Below, piece by piece: positions 34,913-43,586 of a DNA stretch of 64,000 nt. Position 1 is the stretch's first letter. Each line of letters begins with the position of its first letter. A model generated the notes under the pieces. It was not told the DNA's origin, ran no database searches, and worked only from the letters and a program-made list of their open reading frames with translations. Position numbers and translations under genes: made by a program. The stretch comes from an uncultured Erysipelotrichaceae bacterium (lineage in GTDB: Bacteria > Bacillota_I > Bacilli_A > Erysipelotrichales > Erysipelotrichaceae): NCBI GenBank assembly GCA_903789495.1, contig CAIFEQ010000006.1, forward strand, positions 1 to 64,000, read 5' to 3'.

Positions 34913-35641
34913 TCAGTCTTCCGGTGCCGGTACCGGTTCTTTTGCCGTTAATTTCTGCTCGACCTGTGCCGCCAGATTCTGCATCTTCTGGCGGTAGTAC
35001 GCATAGTGACTGAGCTCCTTCTGCTGCTGCAGGAAGTCCAGATCCGCCTGCTTCAGCTGCCCGGGATCTTCCAGAACCGCCAGCCAGATCTGGCCGATGC
35101 GGATGTATTCCTGCAGAATCTCGGAAGCCTGCGGCGTCTTGCCGGCGGTTTCCTCCTGCAGGTTCTGCAGGATCGTCAGCTGTTCCCTGGCCCTGGCCGC
35201 ATTCTTCTGCAGCAGGTAGATCTGCATGCGGTGGTTGGCCTGGATGATCGCGGCCAGTTCACGGTTCTTCTTCAGCTGCTCGGGATGGATCTCATCGAGC
35301 TGGGTCAGAGCTCTGGCGTAGTCCCCTTTCATCTCATAAGCCGCAGCCAGCTGGTGATGGCCGTCGGCGGCCGCCAGACTGACAGACGGCACACCGGCAA
35401 CCAGCGGGGACATGGCCTGCAGAAAGGCATCGGGCTGATTCTGCTCATAGAGCAGCTTCTGCACCGCCGCGGTCTTCTTCCGCGCCCGGCCGGTGCCGAC
35501 CATGCGGCCGATCCCCCAGCCCAGGATCAGCAGCAGCACGCGCCAGAACCACGAGCCGCCCAGCAGGATGGCAATGGCCAGCCCCAGGGCAGCCCCGAAC
35601 AGGGTGGTCTGCCGGATTTCCTTCTGAAAATATTCCTGCAT
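34913..35641 (-). CDS. Membrane-anchored helical-repeat protein of unknown function
   Basis: A 242-aa protein with two close hydrophobic segments near the N-terminus (LFGAALGLAIAILLGG and FWRVLLLILGWGIGRM), then a cytoplasmic helical region rich in Gln, Leu and Ala that looks like TPR-type repeats (HHQLAAAYEMKGDYARALTQ). I cannot name a family. It starts three bases after the exonuclease stop and ends 30 bp before the dipeptidase gene, so all three are probably one transcript. Confidence 0.7.
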   Translation of the reverse strand: MQEYFQKEIRQTTLFGAALGLAIAILLGGSWFWRVLLLILGWGIGRMVGTGRARKKTAAVQKLLYEQNQPDAFLQAMSPLVAGVPSVSLAAADGHHQLAAAYEMKGDYARALTQLDEIHPEQLKKNRELAAIIQANHRMQIYLLQKNAARAREQLTILQNLQEETAGKTPQASEILQEYIRIGQIWLAVLEDPGQLKQADLDFLQQQKELSHYAYYRQKMQNLAAQVEQKLTAKEPVPAPED

Positions 35642-35644
35642 GTG

Positions 35645-36577
35645 TTATCGGTTCTCCTTCCCTTCCAGCATGGCATAGAACTGTTCTTCGCTGACCACCT
35701 GGATTTCCTGCCCCTGCCCGATCCGGGCTTCGGCTTCCTTCTGTTTCGTACTCTTCCCGCCGGGCTTCACGAAGCGCCCGTCCGGCCGGCCCAGAACCAG
35801 AATTTCTGTCTCATCGCCGACCCTGTCCTCATTCACCGCGCCCAGATCTGCCAGTTTCTGCAGCACCTGCCGGCGGCTGAGACGGCTGAGCCGGCCGGTG
35901 ACCACGACATGTTTCTCGTAGAGCGGACTGTCCGGATCCTGCTTCTCCGGCGTGCCCTGGATATCGGCGGCGTGGATCCAGTCGGCTCGGCCCGTTCCAT
36001 GCGGACGGAAGGCCCGGATGGTCTTTTCCTCACTGCCGTACTTTGCCAGGGCTTCCTGTTTCAGTTTCTGGTAGCAGGCCCCGGTGACCAGGACATCATT
36101 CAGGGCCCGGTGGGCCTGGTCATCGGCAATCTGATAATAGGCGGCCATATCCACCAGCCGGTGATGGGCCAGCTCGGGATGCAGACGGCGGGCCAGACGC
36201 AGCACATCCATATAGTCATTGTCCAGCGGCATGGCGAGATACCGGATGAAGTTCTGATTCAGGAAGCCGACATCAAAGCCGACATTGTAGCCGACGATCA
36301 GGTCGTCCTCCAGAAAGAAGGAAAAATCCCGGATCACCGCCGCCGTCTGCGGCGCTGTTTCCAGCATCGAATTGCTGATGCCCGTCAGCTGTGTAATAAA
36401 GGGATCCACATACTGGTTCCGGGCATTCAGCGGCGGCTGAATCAGCGAGGAAAACGTCGCCGCCGGCTGCTCATCCTCATAGCGTACGGCGCCGATCTCG
36501 ATGATTTCCGCTTCCTCCCGGTTCAGCCCGGTCGTCTCAATGTCGACCACCGTATAGCGCCGGGGAAACCGGATGAC
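35645..36577 (-). CDS. DnaQ-like DEDDh exonuclease with BRCT domain
   Basis: About 310 aa. The exonuclease domain shows YTVVDIETTG (first Asp/Glu), VGYNVGFDVGF (Asp) and AHRALNDVLVTG (His/Asp), all DEDDh residues. A C-terminal BRCT domain follows (VVVTGRLSRLSRRQVLQ). This pairing is common in Firmicutes proofreading or repair exonucleases. I choose the GTG at 36577 because GAAGGG lies just upstream and homologues begin near the IRxPRxY segment. An ATG at 36631 has no ribosome site and would leave almost no leader after the TATAAT at 36640-36645; it would add 18 residues. Confidence 0.88.
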   Translation of the reverse strand, partial: VIRFPRRYTVVDIETTGLNREEAEIIEIGAVRYEDEQPAATFSSLIQPPLNARNQYVDPFITQLTGISNSMLETAPQTAAVIRDFSFFLEDDLIVGYNVGFDVGFLNQNFIRYLAMPLDNDYMDVLRLARRLHPELAHHRLVDMAAYYQIADDQAHRALNDVLVTGACYQKLKQEALAKYGSEEKTIRAFRPHGTGRADWIHAADIQGTPEKQDPDSPLYEKHVVVTGRLSRLSRRQVLQKLADLGAVNEDRVGDETEILVLGRPDGRFVKPGGKSTKQKEAEARIGQGQEIQVVSEEQFYAMLEGKENR

Positions 36578-36639
36578 ACTGCTGCCCTTCAGCGGCAGCG
36601 GCGTATTGATGGTCGGATCCTCATCTCTCATATGGTTCT

Positions 36640-36674
36640 ATTATAGACGGTGCGTTCCGTCTGCCGGCTATAAT
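36640..36674. promoter_or_regulatory. Divergent -10 elements for exonuclease and SIMPL genes
   Basis: TATAAT occurs on the minus strand at 36640-36645 and on the plus strand at 36669-36674, back to back between divergent genes. Neither has a convincing -35 box. Confidence 0.5.
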
Positions 36675-36704
36675 GAATGCAGCAGAAAAGGAGAAGATCA
36701 GCTC

Positions 36705-37340
36705 ATGCCGCATACCATCCGTGTCAAAGGGCGGGCCAGACTGTCCTGCCCGCCCGATCAGATTGAACTGTCCCTGACCGTGAAAGCCCTGGACCTGCAG
36801 TACGACAAGGCCATGGAACAGGCCGTCCGCCAGCAGAGTGAACTGCAGCAGATCCTTGTGCCGGCCGGCTTCCGCAGCGAAGATCTCAAGACCGAAAGCT
36901 TTCACGTCAGCAGTATCTACCGTAATGAAAACAGCACCCAGGTCTTCAAGGGCTATGAGGTGCGCCAGGAGATGCAGCTGCGCTTTGCCCTGGATACCGG
37001 CCGGCTCAGCCAGCTGCTGGCACTGCTTGCCGATGCCCAGGCCCATCCCGAGATCCGGGTCCGATTTACCGTCCGGGATCCGCAGCAGCGCACAGCTCAG
37101 CTTCTGCAGCAGATTGCCGCCGATGCCAGACAGAAAGCCCAGATCCTCTGCAGTGCTTCCGCCGTACAGCTGGGGGATCTGGTCTCCATCAGCTATGATG
37201 TGCCGGAACAGGATTTCATCAGTCCGACCGACTATGCGGTTCTGCCGCAGGCCAGACTGATGAAGGCCGCGGCCCCGGACTTTCAGCCGGAAGACATCGT
37301 TCTGGAAGATTCTGCCGTCTTTGTCTGGGAAATCCGCTGA
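36705..37340 (+). CDS. SIMPL domain (DUF541) protein
   Basis: A 211-aa protein of the SIMPL/DUF541 family. IRVKGRARLSCPPDQIELSL opens the domain, and KTESFHVSSIY and YEVRQEMQL are typical. Most bacterial members are periplasmic or surface proteins tied to oxidative stress; this one has no signal peptide, so it appears cytoplasmic. The start at 36705 follows AAAAGGAGAAGATCAGCTC; the longer frame reaches into the divergent promoter region. Function unknown. Confidence 0.85.
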   Translation: MPHTIRVKGRARLSCPPDQIELSLTVKALDLQYDKAMEQAVRQQSELQQILVPAGFRSEDLKTESFHVSSIYRNENSTQVFKGYEVRQEMQLRFALDTGRLSQLLALLADAQAHPEIRVRFTVRDPQQRTAQLLQQIAADARQKAQILCSASAVQLGDLVSISYDVPEQDFISPTDYAVLPQARLMKAAAPDFQPEDIVLEDSAVFVWEIR

Positions 37341-37342
37341 GC

Positions 37343-38537
37343 TCAGGAAACCTGTTTCAGCACCGCCAGACAGACAATTGAGCCATCCTGCTGGCGAACC
37401 GGTGCAAAAGCGATCTGCTGCCCGGCATGGACACCGAAATCATCCTGCGGTTCATTCAGCAGGGTGCCGTAGATGACTTTCTGGCCGAGCTTTTCGCCGC
37501 GGACCCAGACCTGTTCCATCTTTTTTCCCTTCGGCATAGAGCAGCACCGCATAGTCATCGGGAAAATACGGATGCCGGCTGGCATCCAGCGCGGCCAGAG
37601 CCCGCAGGGTCCTCTTGTCCTTGTTTCGGGTGTCATAGGCCGTGGCAATCTTTTCCGCAAAGCTGCGGTACTGGACCAGATAGTCATAGTCCAGCATCTG
37701 CAGACCGACAAACTGAATTTCCTGCAGAGCGGCGGCCCGCATCACCAGCCGCTCTTTCTGTACTGTGGGTTTGTGGAGACGCAGACGGGTGTCCTGCATG
37801 GCAGCCAGCGCGGCCGTCTGGAAAGACAGACCGCTCTGCTCATCCAGATAGCCATAGGCAATCAGACCGGTATCCTCCGGCCGGCAGTCCCGGGGATACT
37901 GTCTGCGGACCAGCTCAGGACTGTGCAGGTACAGCATGTGATGATCCAGCTGCCGGAAACCGGCATCATGGAAATTCTGCAGCTCTTCGGCAATCGGACT
38001 TTCCGGCTCATAGGGTCTGCCCTGCTCATCCAGGCCCAGTGGCCGCTGCCAGCGCTGTTTCCAGTCCGGACGGCTCAGGCAGGCATCGGGTTCTTCCCGG
38101 ATGGCCTGCTGAAAGGCGGCTCTGGCCTCCTGAATCATTTGCTCCTTTTCCGGAATCACGGCATCGGCAAAGAAGCGCCAGCCGGCATCATCCGGCAGAT
38201 GCAGCAGGCAGATCTGGGTCTTCCCCTGCTCTGAAGTCATATCCAGGACCAGGTAGCGGCTGTTCTTTCCCCCGACGGCCAGACCGGCCTCTTTTTCCTT
38301 TTCCTCGCTGTCGATTCCGACAAAGTGATTGGACAGGATCCGGTAACGGCAGCTGCCGTTCAGGCCGCCGCCGTGTGTGCTGGCCTCGCTGTAGTCCGGT
38401 TCCCGCAGCAGCTGACCGCTGTGCAGGAAGGAAAGCGACTCGGCAGACAGATCCGCATCGCGGCAATAGACCTGCAGATTCCGGATCGTCTCCTTCAGCA
38501 TCTCCTGCTGCAGGGTCCGGTATTCTTCTTTGTTCAT
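37343..38537 (-). pseudogene. Frameshifted gene, C-terminus DUF2314-like
   Basis: Two overlapping frames form one protein. From the ATG at 38537 the frame runs to Gly337 and then meets six A (minus strand, 37521-37526); reading on gives a junk tail that stops at 37452. One A fewer joins it to KKMEQVWVRGEKLGQ and a further 45 residues ending at 37343, giving about 397 aa. The tail resembles the DUF2314 domain (a charged, WVR-then-NEP pattern). So this is a one-base insertion in a homopolymer, from mutation, phase variation or a sequencing error. No membrane or signal segment. Function unknown. Confidence 0.75.
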
Positions 38538-38600
38538 GGCAGTTTGTTCTCCTGGTTCTATCCTAGCCGGATCCCCTGGAAAAACAAATCCTGCCCATAT

Positions 38601-38626
38601 GAAAAGGACACCTCGCGCGGTGTCCG
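38601..38626 (-). terminator. Terminator after the aldo/keto reductase gene
   Basis: Minus-strand GGACACC / GGTGTCC with TTTTC tail. Confidence 0.75.
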
Positions 38627-38631
38627 TGATC

Positions 38632-39480
38632 TTACTTCTGAGCGTTGAAATCCGGGGCATAGCTGACATAGCCGGCCAGCTGTTCCGGTGTGGAGCGGTA
38701 GTAGGGAATGCCCTTCTCCAGGCTGCTGATTTCCGCCATTTCTTCGTCGCTCAGCCGGAAATCGAAGATGTTGAAGTTATCCCGGATGTGTTCCGGATTC
38801 CGGGAACCCGGAATGACCACATAGCCGGTCTGCACATGCCATCTCAGGATGATCTGGGCATTGCTCTTGTGATATTTTGCGCCCAGCCGGCTGAAGATCT
38901 CCTCATTGATCAGCGACTTGTCGCCATGACCCAGCGGATACCAGGACATGATGCGGCCGCCGAAGCTCTTCAGAAATTCGGCATAGGCTTTCTGCTGGTA
39001 ATACGGATGCGCTTCGATCTGCACCATGGCCGGCTTGATCTCGTGCTGTTCCACAATCTTCCGGCATTCCTCAATCGGGAAATTCGAGAGTCCGATGGAA
39101 CGGACCTTGCCGGCCTTCACGGCATCCTCCATGGCTTTGTATGCCGTCTCAACGTCGCCGACCGGCTGATGCAGGAACAGCAGATCCACGTAGGACACCT
39201 GCAGACGTTCCAGGGTCTCATCAATCGCCTGGGCCGCCTTGCCGTAGATGGACGGCCAGAGTTTGGTGGAGATATAGAGATCTTCCCGTCTGGCTCCGGA
39301 AGCTTTGATGCCGCGGCCGACCGCCTTTTCATTCAGATAGGCATTGGCCGTATCGATCAGCGTATAGCCGTCTGAAATGGCCGCCTCGACCGATTTCTGG
39401 GCCTCATCCGGCGTCAGCGTGAAGGTTCCCAGACCCAGTGCCGGGATGGTCGTATTGTTGTTCAGAACAAATGTTTCCAT
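38632..39480 (-). CDS. Aldo/keto reductase
   Basis: A 282-aa TIM-barrel NADPH-dependent reductase. The catalytic set is visible: Asp and Tyr in DTANAYLNEKAVG, Lys in YISTKLW, His in DLLFLHQP. NADPH is bound by the C-terminal VIPGSRNPEHI segment. It reduces aldehydes or ketones such as methylglyoxal or 2,5-diketogluconate; the specific substrate is not evident. A single-gene unit ending in a terminator. Confidence 0.95.
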   Translation of the reverse strand: METFVLNNNTTIPALGLGTFTLTPDEAQKSVEAAISDGYTLIDTANAYLNEKAVGRGIKASGARREDLYISTKLWPSIYGKAAQAIDETLERLQVSYVDLLFLHQPVGDVETAYKAMEDAVKAGKVRSIGLSNFPIEECRKIVEQHEIKPAMVQIEAHPYYQQKAYAEFLKSFGGRIMSWYPLGHGDKSLINEEIFSRLGAKYHKSNAQIILRWHVQTGYVVIPGSRNPEHIRDNFNIFDFRLSDEEMAEISSLEKGIPYYRSTPEQLAGYVSYAPDFNAQK

Positions 39481-39582
39481 GATTCTGTTCTCCTTTTCCG
39501 TACACCTTCAGTTTAGGAGTCTGCCGGCTCAGGTACAGAATCAATTCTGCATATTGCTATTCAGGAAATGTATGCTGAAGAC

Positions 39583-40839
39583 TCATTCGGCTCCGTCTCC
39601 GGCCGGTGTCCGGGCTGCCTTGCGCAGCAGCAGGAAGCCGATGATGAAGAGAACGCCCAGGATGGCAACGGCGACATTGATCGAACCCGTCACGCTGACG
39701 GTTGCCCCGACCAGCATGGTGCCCATGAAGGCTGCCCCCTTGCCGCAGATGTCATACAGGCCGAAATACTCACCGCTCTTCTCGGCCGGGATGATCCTGC
39801 CGTAGCAGGAACGGGACAGCGCCTGAATGGCTCCCTGGAAGACGCCGACCACAAAGGCCATGATGCCGAACTTCACCAGACTGTCCAGGAACAGGGCAAA
39901 GACAGCGACGAAGAAGTAGCCGCCGATACACACGGACAGCAGCGTGACGGAATCATAGCGGGAGGACAGTCTGCCGAAGAGGATGGCGAAGAAAAACGCC
40001 ACCACCTGGGTCAGCAGCAGAATGATGAGCAGACCGACGGTATCCAGTCCCAGCGCGGTGCCGATCGCCACGGCTTCGTCAATGATTGTGTAGACACCGT
40101 CAATGTAGAAGAAGAAGCCCAGCAGGAAATACAGAACCTTCCGCTCATGCTTTGCCATGTCCGCCAGCGTCTCGCCCAGCCGGGCAAAGGAAGCGGCAAT
40201 CCGGTTCCGGCTTTCTTCAATATAGTATTTCTGCTCGTAGGTTCTTAACAGCGGCAGAGACACCGCCAGCCACCAGACGGCTACGATCAGGAACCCCATC
40301 GCAATGGCCGTTTTCAGCGGCAGCGCCTCCAGATAGTAGCCGGCCACATACAGCACCAGGGCAGCCAGGAACGGCACGCAGGAACCCAGGTAGCCCCAGG
40401 CATAGCCCTGGGCGGAAACCAGATCCATCCGTTCCGGAGTCGTGATGTCCGTCAGCATCGAGTCGTAGAACACCAGCGACAGCTGATAGCAGACCTTGGC
40501 GGCGACATAGGTCAGCAGGTACAGACGCCAGTCCGGCGCCACGCCCAGGATCAGACAGCCGACGACCCCGATCAGCAGAACCGTGAGGAACATCGGCCGC
40601 TTATAGCCCCGGTTGTCCGCAATGGTGCCCAGGATCGGCCCCAGGATGGCGGTCAGGATCGTGGCGGCGCTGGTGGCATAGCTCCAGGCGGCCAGGTATT
40701 CGGCCTGCGAAAAGCCCGCCTGCTCAGCCAGGGTGTCAAACCAGATCGGAATCAGTGTCGAGACCATCATCGTGAAAGCGGAATTGCCGATGTCATAGTA
40801 AATCCAGGCTCTTTCCTGTTGGCTGAAGTTCTTGAACAT
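39583..40839 (-). CDS. MFS transporter, UMF1/Atg22-like
   Basis: A 418-aa membrane protein with about twelve helices. The N-terminus (ERAWIYYDIGNSAF) and the position of charged loops match the UMF1 (Atg22-like) branch of the major facilitator superfamily, whose yeast member exports amino acids from the vacuole. Bacterial substrates are mostly unknown. The start at 40839 follows AGGGGGAACC; the longer frame is rejected for lack of a site. No coupled enzyme gene. Confidence 0.88.
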   Translation of the reverse strand: MFKNFSQQERAWIYYDIGNSAFTMMVSTLIPIWFDTLAEQAGFSQAEYLAAWSYATSAATILTAILGPILGTIADNRGYKRPMFLTVLLIGVVGCLILGVAPDWRLYLLTYVAAKVCYQLSLVFYDSMLTDITTPERMDLVSAQGYAWGYLGSCVPFLAALVLYVAGYYLEALPLKTAIAMGFLIVAVWWLAVSLPLLRTYEQKYYIEESRNRIAASFARLGETLADMAKHERKVLYFLLGFFFYIDGVYTIIDEAVAIGTALGLDTVGLLIILLLTQVVAFFFAILFGRLSSRYDSVTLLSVCIGGYFFVAVFALFLDSLVKFGIMAFVVGVFQGAIQALSRSCYGRIIPAEKSGEYFGLYDICGKGAAFMGTMLVGATVSVTGSINVAVAILGVLFIIGFLLLRKAARTPAGDGAE

Positions 40840-41004
40840 ATGGTTCCCCCTGTCTCTACCACATTCTGCGCGCCTGATGTATGAAGCGGGCAAAGCATGC
40901 ATTAAATTTCTGTAAACCTATTCTAGCAGGCCGCCGTCCTGTCCGGTAGTTTTTTGCCGGCGGGTTGATTACAATAAACGCGTAGGACGAAGGGAGAGAT
41001 GAGG

Positions 41005-42687
41005 ATGGAAAAGCCATTGATCTGGGCCCATCGGGGTGCCAGCGGCTATCTGCCGGAAAATACCCTGCCGGCGTTCCAGAAGGCAGTCGATCTGGGGGCG
41101 GACGGCATCGAACTGGATGTCCAGCTGACAAAGGATCATCAGCTGGTCGTCATTCATGATGAAACCATTGACCGCACCAGCAACGGGACGGGCTATGTGA
41201 AGGATTACACGCTGGAACAGCTGCGGAAGTTCAACTTCAACCGGACTCATCCGGAGTATGAACATGCAGACATACCGACCATGCAGGAAGTCTTCAGTCT
41301 GATCCGGCCGACGGATCTGACCATCAACATCGAACTGAAGACCGGCCTGTTTGACTATGAGGGCATCGAGGAGCAGATCGTTGATCTGACTAAGAAGAAC
41401 GGCATGGAAGACCGCGTCATCTACTCTTCCTTCAACCATTATTCCATTGCCCGGATCCGGCAGCTGGATCCCCAGGCCCATACCGCCTTTCTGACCTGTG
41501 ACGGCAGCATCGATCTGCCCGCCTACGCCAAGGCCCATCAGGTCCAGGCCCTGCACCCGGTTTTTGCCCATCTGCGCTATCCCGGCTTCCTGGAACAGTG
41601 TCAGGAAGCGGGTCTGGAGGTCAACGTCTGGACCGTCAACACGGCCGAGCAGATCCGGCTCTGTCAGAAGAGCGGCGTGCATGCCATCATCACCAATCTG
41701 CCGGATTACTGCCGGCAGGTGCTGGATGATCTGGTGCTGTCCCCTGCCTATCAGCACTATGTCGACACCCAGATCACACCCTTCCTGCAGAACTGTGTCG
41801 TTCCCCAGGATCTCTTCAATACCGAGGATGGCCTGCGGCTGCGTCTCTACACCGCCATCCATCCGCAGGAAAAAGCCAGCCTGATCATGGTGCACGGGTT
41901 CGGAGAATTCTTCGGCAAGTACCATGAGACCGCCTGCCGGCTGTATCAGGAAGGCTATTCCATCTGCTTTCTGGAACTGCGGGGACACGGCGATTCCCAG
42001 CGGGCAACCTCCTATGCGGATTCCCGCATCAGCGTCACCAGCATGCAGGAATATGTCTCCGATCTGCGCTCGGCCGTCCAGCAGGTGCGCAATCAGTCTC
42101 AAAGCGGCCGGCTGTATCTGTTCAGCCATTCCATGGGCGGCTGTGTCAGCGGTCTCTATCTGGAACAGTATCCGGAGGATTTCCGGTGTGCCGTACTGTC
42201 CTCACCGATGCTGAAGCTCAACTTCTCCGGCTATCCCGATGCCCGGGTCCGCCTCTTCCGGCTGCAGACCAGGCTGAAACGCAGTGTGGATGACTATGCC
42301 CCGGGGCAGGGGCCCTTCACCGGGAAGTATGATCTGGAGCACAGCTCCGACATGGATGCCGACCGCTACCGCTACCAGTTTGCCCTGCGTCTGGAAAACA
42401 GGAACTATCAGACCTGGGGCGGCACCTGGGCCTGGATCCGCGCCGCTCTGGACGGCACGGAGGAAGTTCTTGCGCATGCCGACCGGGTCCGTACCCCGGT
42501 TCTGGTCTGCCAGGCCGGCGAGGATGCCATGGTCGACAACGACGGTCAGGTCAGCTTTGTCGGCCAGGCTCAGCACGCCTCACTGATCCGCTATCCCGGG
42601 GCCAAGCACGAACTCTTCGATGCCAGCGAGCCCATCCGGGAAAAGTGGTACCGCGATATCATTGCCTTCTATCATTCCTTCGACTGA
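41005..42687 (+). CDS. Fusion of glycerophosphodiester phosphodiesterase and alpha/beta lipase
   Basis: A 560-aa two-domain protein. Residues 1-240 are a GDPD TIM barrel: AHRGASGYLPENT with catalytic His9, metal ligands in GIELDVQ (Glu36, Asp38), VIHDETIDR with His51, and NIELKTG. From about 265 a monoacylglycerol lipase-type hydrolase follows: VHGFGEFFGKY (oxyanion loop), FSHSMGG with Ser376, Asp in GEDAMVD and His in GAKHELF. Together they could strip a lysophospholipid or glycerophosphodiester of both head group and acyl chain. No signal peptide, so cytoplasmic. The second of two ATGs (41005) fits AGGGAGAG best. A GDPD-like gene follows. Confidence 0.92.
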   Translation: MEKPLIWAHRGASGYLPENTLPAFQKAVDLGADGIELDVQLTKDHQLVVIHDETIDRTSNGTGYVKDYTLEQLRKFNFNRTHPEYEHADIPTMQEVFSLIRPTDLTINIELKTGLFDYEGIEEQIVDLTKKNGMEDRVIYSSFNHYSIARIRQLDPQAHTAFLTCDGSIDLPAYAKAHQVQALHPVFAHLRYPGFLEQCQEAGLEVNVWTVNTAEQIRLCQKSGVHAIITNLPDYCRQVLDDLVLSPAYQHYVDTQITPFLQNCVVPQDLFNTEDGLRLRLYTAIHPQEKASLIMVHGFGEFFGKYHETACRLYQEGYSICFLELRGHGDSQRATSYADSRISVTSMQEYVSDLRSAVQQVRNQSQSGRLYLFSHSMGGCVSGLYLEQYPEDFRCAVLSSPMLKLNFSGYPDARVRLFRLQTRLKRSVDDYAPGQGPFTGKYDLEHSSDMDADRYRYQFALRLENRNYQTWGGTWAWIRAALDGTEEVLAHADRVRTPVLVCQAGEDAMVDNDGQVSFVGQAQHASLIRYPGAKHELFDASEPIREKWYRDIIAFYHSFD

Positions 42688-42690
42688 AGA

Positions 42691-42711
42691 AAGGGGCGCC
42701 CGCCCCTTTTT
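42691..42711 (+). terminator. Terminator after the GDPD-lipase fusion gene
   Basis: AAGGGGCG / CGCCCCTTTTT just after the stop codon. Confidence 0.75.
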
Positions 42712-42797
42712 CGGTTCAGACAGACGCCCGGATCTGCAGGTACCGCCGGATTCCGGCGCTGTCTACAATGAAAGAAAGCATAAGGAGGAATTCTGTC

Positions 42798-43550
42798 ATG
42801 CGGAAACCACTACTCTGGGCCATGCGCGGCGATTCCGTACACTGTCCCGAAAATACCATGGAGGCCTTCCGGAAAGCCATCGAAGAAAAGGCGGACGGCA
42901 TCGAACTGGAAGTGCAGATGTCCATGGATGAGGTCCCGGTCGTCATCCACGACGAAAAAATCGACCGGGTGGCCGAACTGGGCACCGGTTTCGTCAGAGA
43001 CTACGCCCTGGATGAACTGAAGGATCTCAACGTCGGCAATGCGGATCTCGATGTGCCGGTCGCACAGATCCCGACCCTGGATGAGGTGCTGGAACTGCTG
43101 GAGCCGACGGCACTCACTCTGGAAATCGAACTGCGCACCGGTGTGGTGCACTACCCGCACATGGTCGACAAGGTCCTGGAACTGCTGAAGGCGCATCATA
43201 TGGAAGAGCGGACCATCCTGGCTTCCTGCAACCGTTCGACCATTGCCGAGATTCAGGAAAAGGCCCCGGCCATGAAGACCGCCCTGATCTTCGATCAGGA
43301 ATCGGACGACACCGTGGCCTATGCGGCGGCCCATCAGATTCCGTTCGTCCAGCCGCATCTGAACTTTGCCGGCGATGCCTCCTTCCGGAAGAAATGCGCT
43401 GAGAAGAATCTGGAAGTCATCTTCTGGCCCTGCCTGATCGAGAGTGATATCCATATCGGGGTCGATCAGGATGCCTATGCGATCCTGGTCAGTGATCTCG
43501 ATTTTGCCAGGTTCGTCATCACCCGCTACTACACGCAGCATAATCTCTGA
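42798..43550 (+). CDS. GDPD-family protein lacking the first catalytic His
   Basis: A 250-aa GDPD-fold protein that aligns without gaps to the start of the neighbouring fusion protein. Yet the first catalytic His of the HRG motif is Met9 (WAMRGDSVHCPENT), metal ligand Asp38 is Glu (GIELEVQ), and the Lys of the NIELK motif is Arg (EIELRTG). His51 (VIHDEKIDR) remains. The enzyme is therefore probably inactive on ordinary glycerophosphodiesters, or has changed chemistry. The start follows AAGGAGGAATTCTGTC, a strong site, so the gene is likely expressed. Confidence 0.88.
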   Translation: MRKPLLWAMRGDSVHCPENTMEAFRKAIEEKADGIELEVQMSMDEVPVVIHDEKIDRVAELGTGFVRDYALDELKDLNVGNADLDVPVAQIPTLDEVLELLEPTALTLEIELRTGVVHYPHMVDKVLELLKAHHMEERTILASCNRSTIAEIQEKAPAMKTALIFDQESDDTVAYAAAHQIPFVQPHLNFAGDASFRKKCAEKNLEVIFWPCLIESDIHIGVDQDAYAILVSDLDFARFVITRYYTQHNL

Positions 43551-43557
43551 ATCCGAT

Positions 43558-43586
43558 CGCCATCCTGTCCGGGATGGCGTTTTTTT
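43558..43586 (+). terminator. Terminator after the GDPD-like gene
   Basis: CGCCATCC / GGATGGCG followed by TTTTTTT. The tail touches the stop codon of the convergent prepilin peptidase gene. Confidence 0.85.

Noticed and set aside
42646-42660. A GTGGTACCGCG string resembling a T-box core
   Set aside because: It lies inside the coding sequence of the GDPD-lipase fusion on the plus strand, without Stem I or terminator context.
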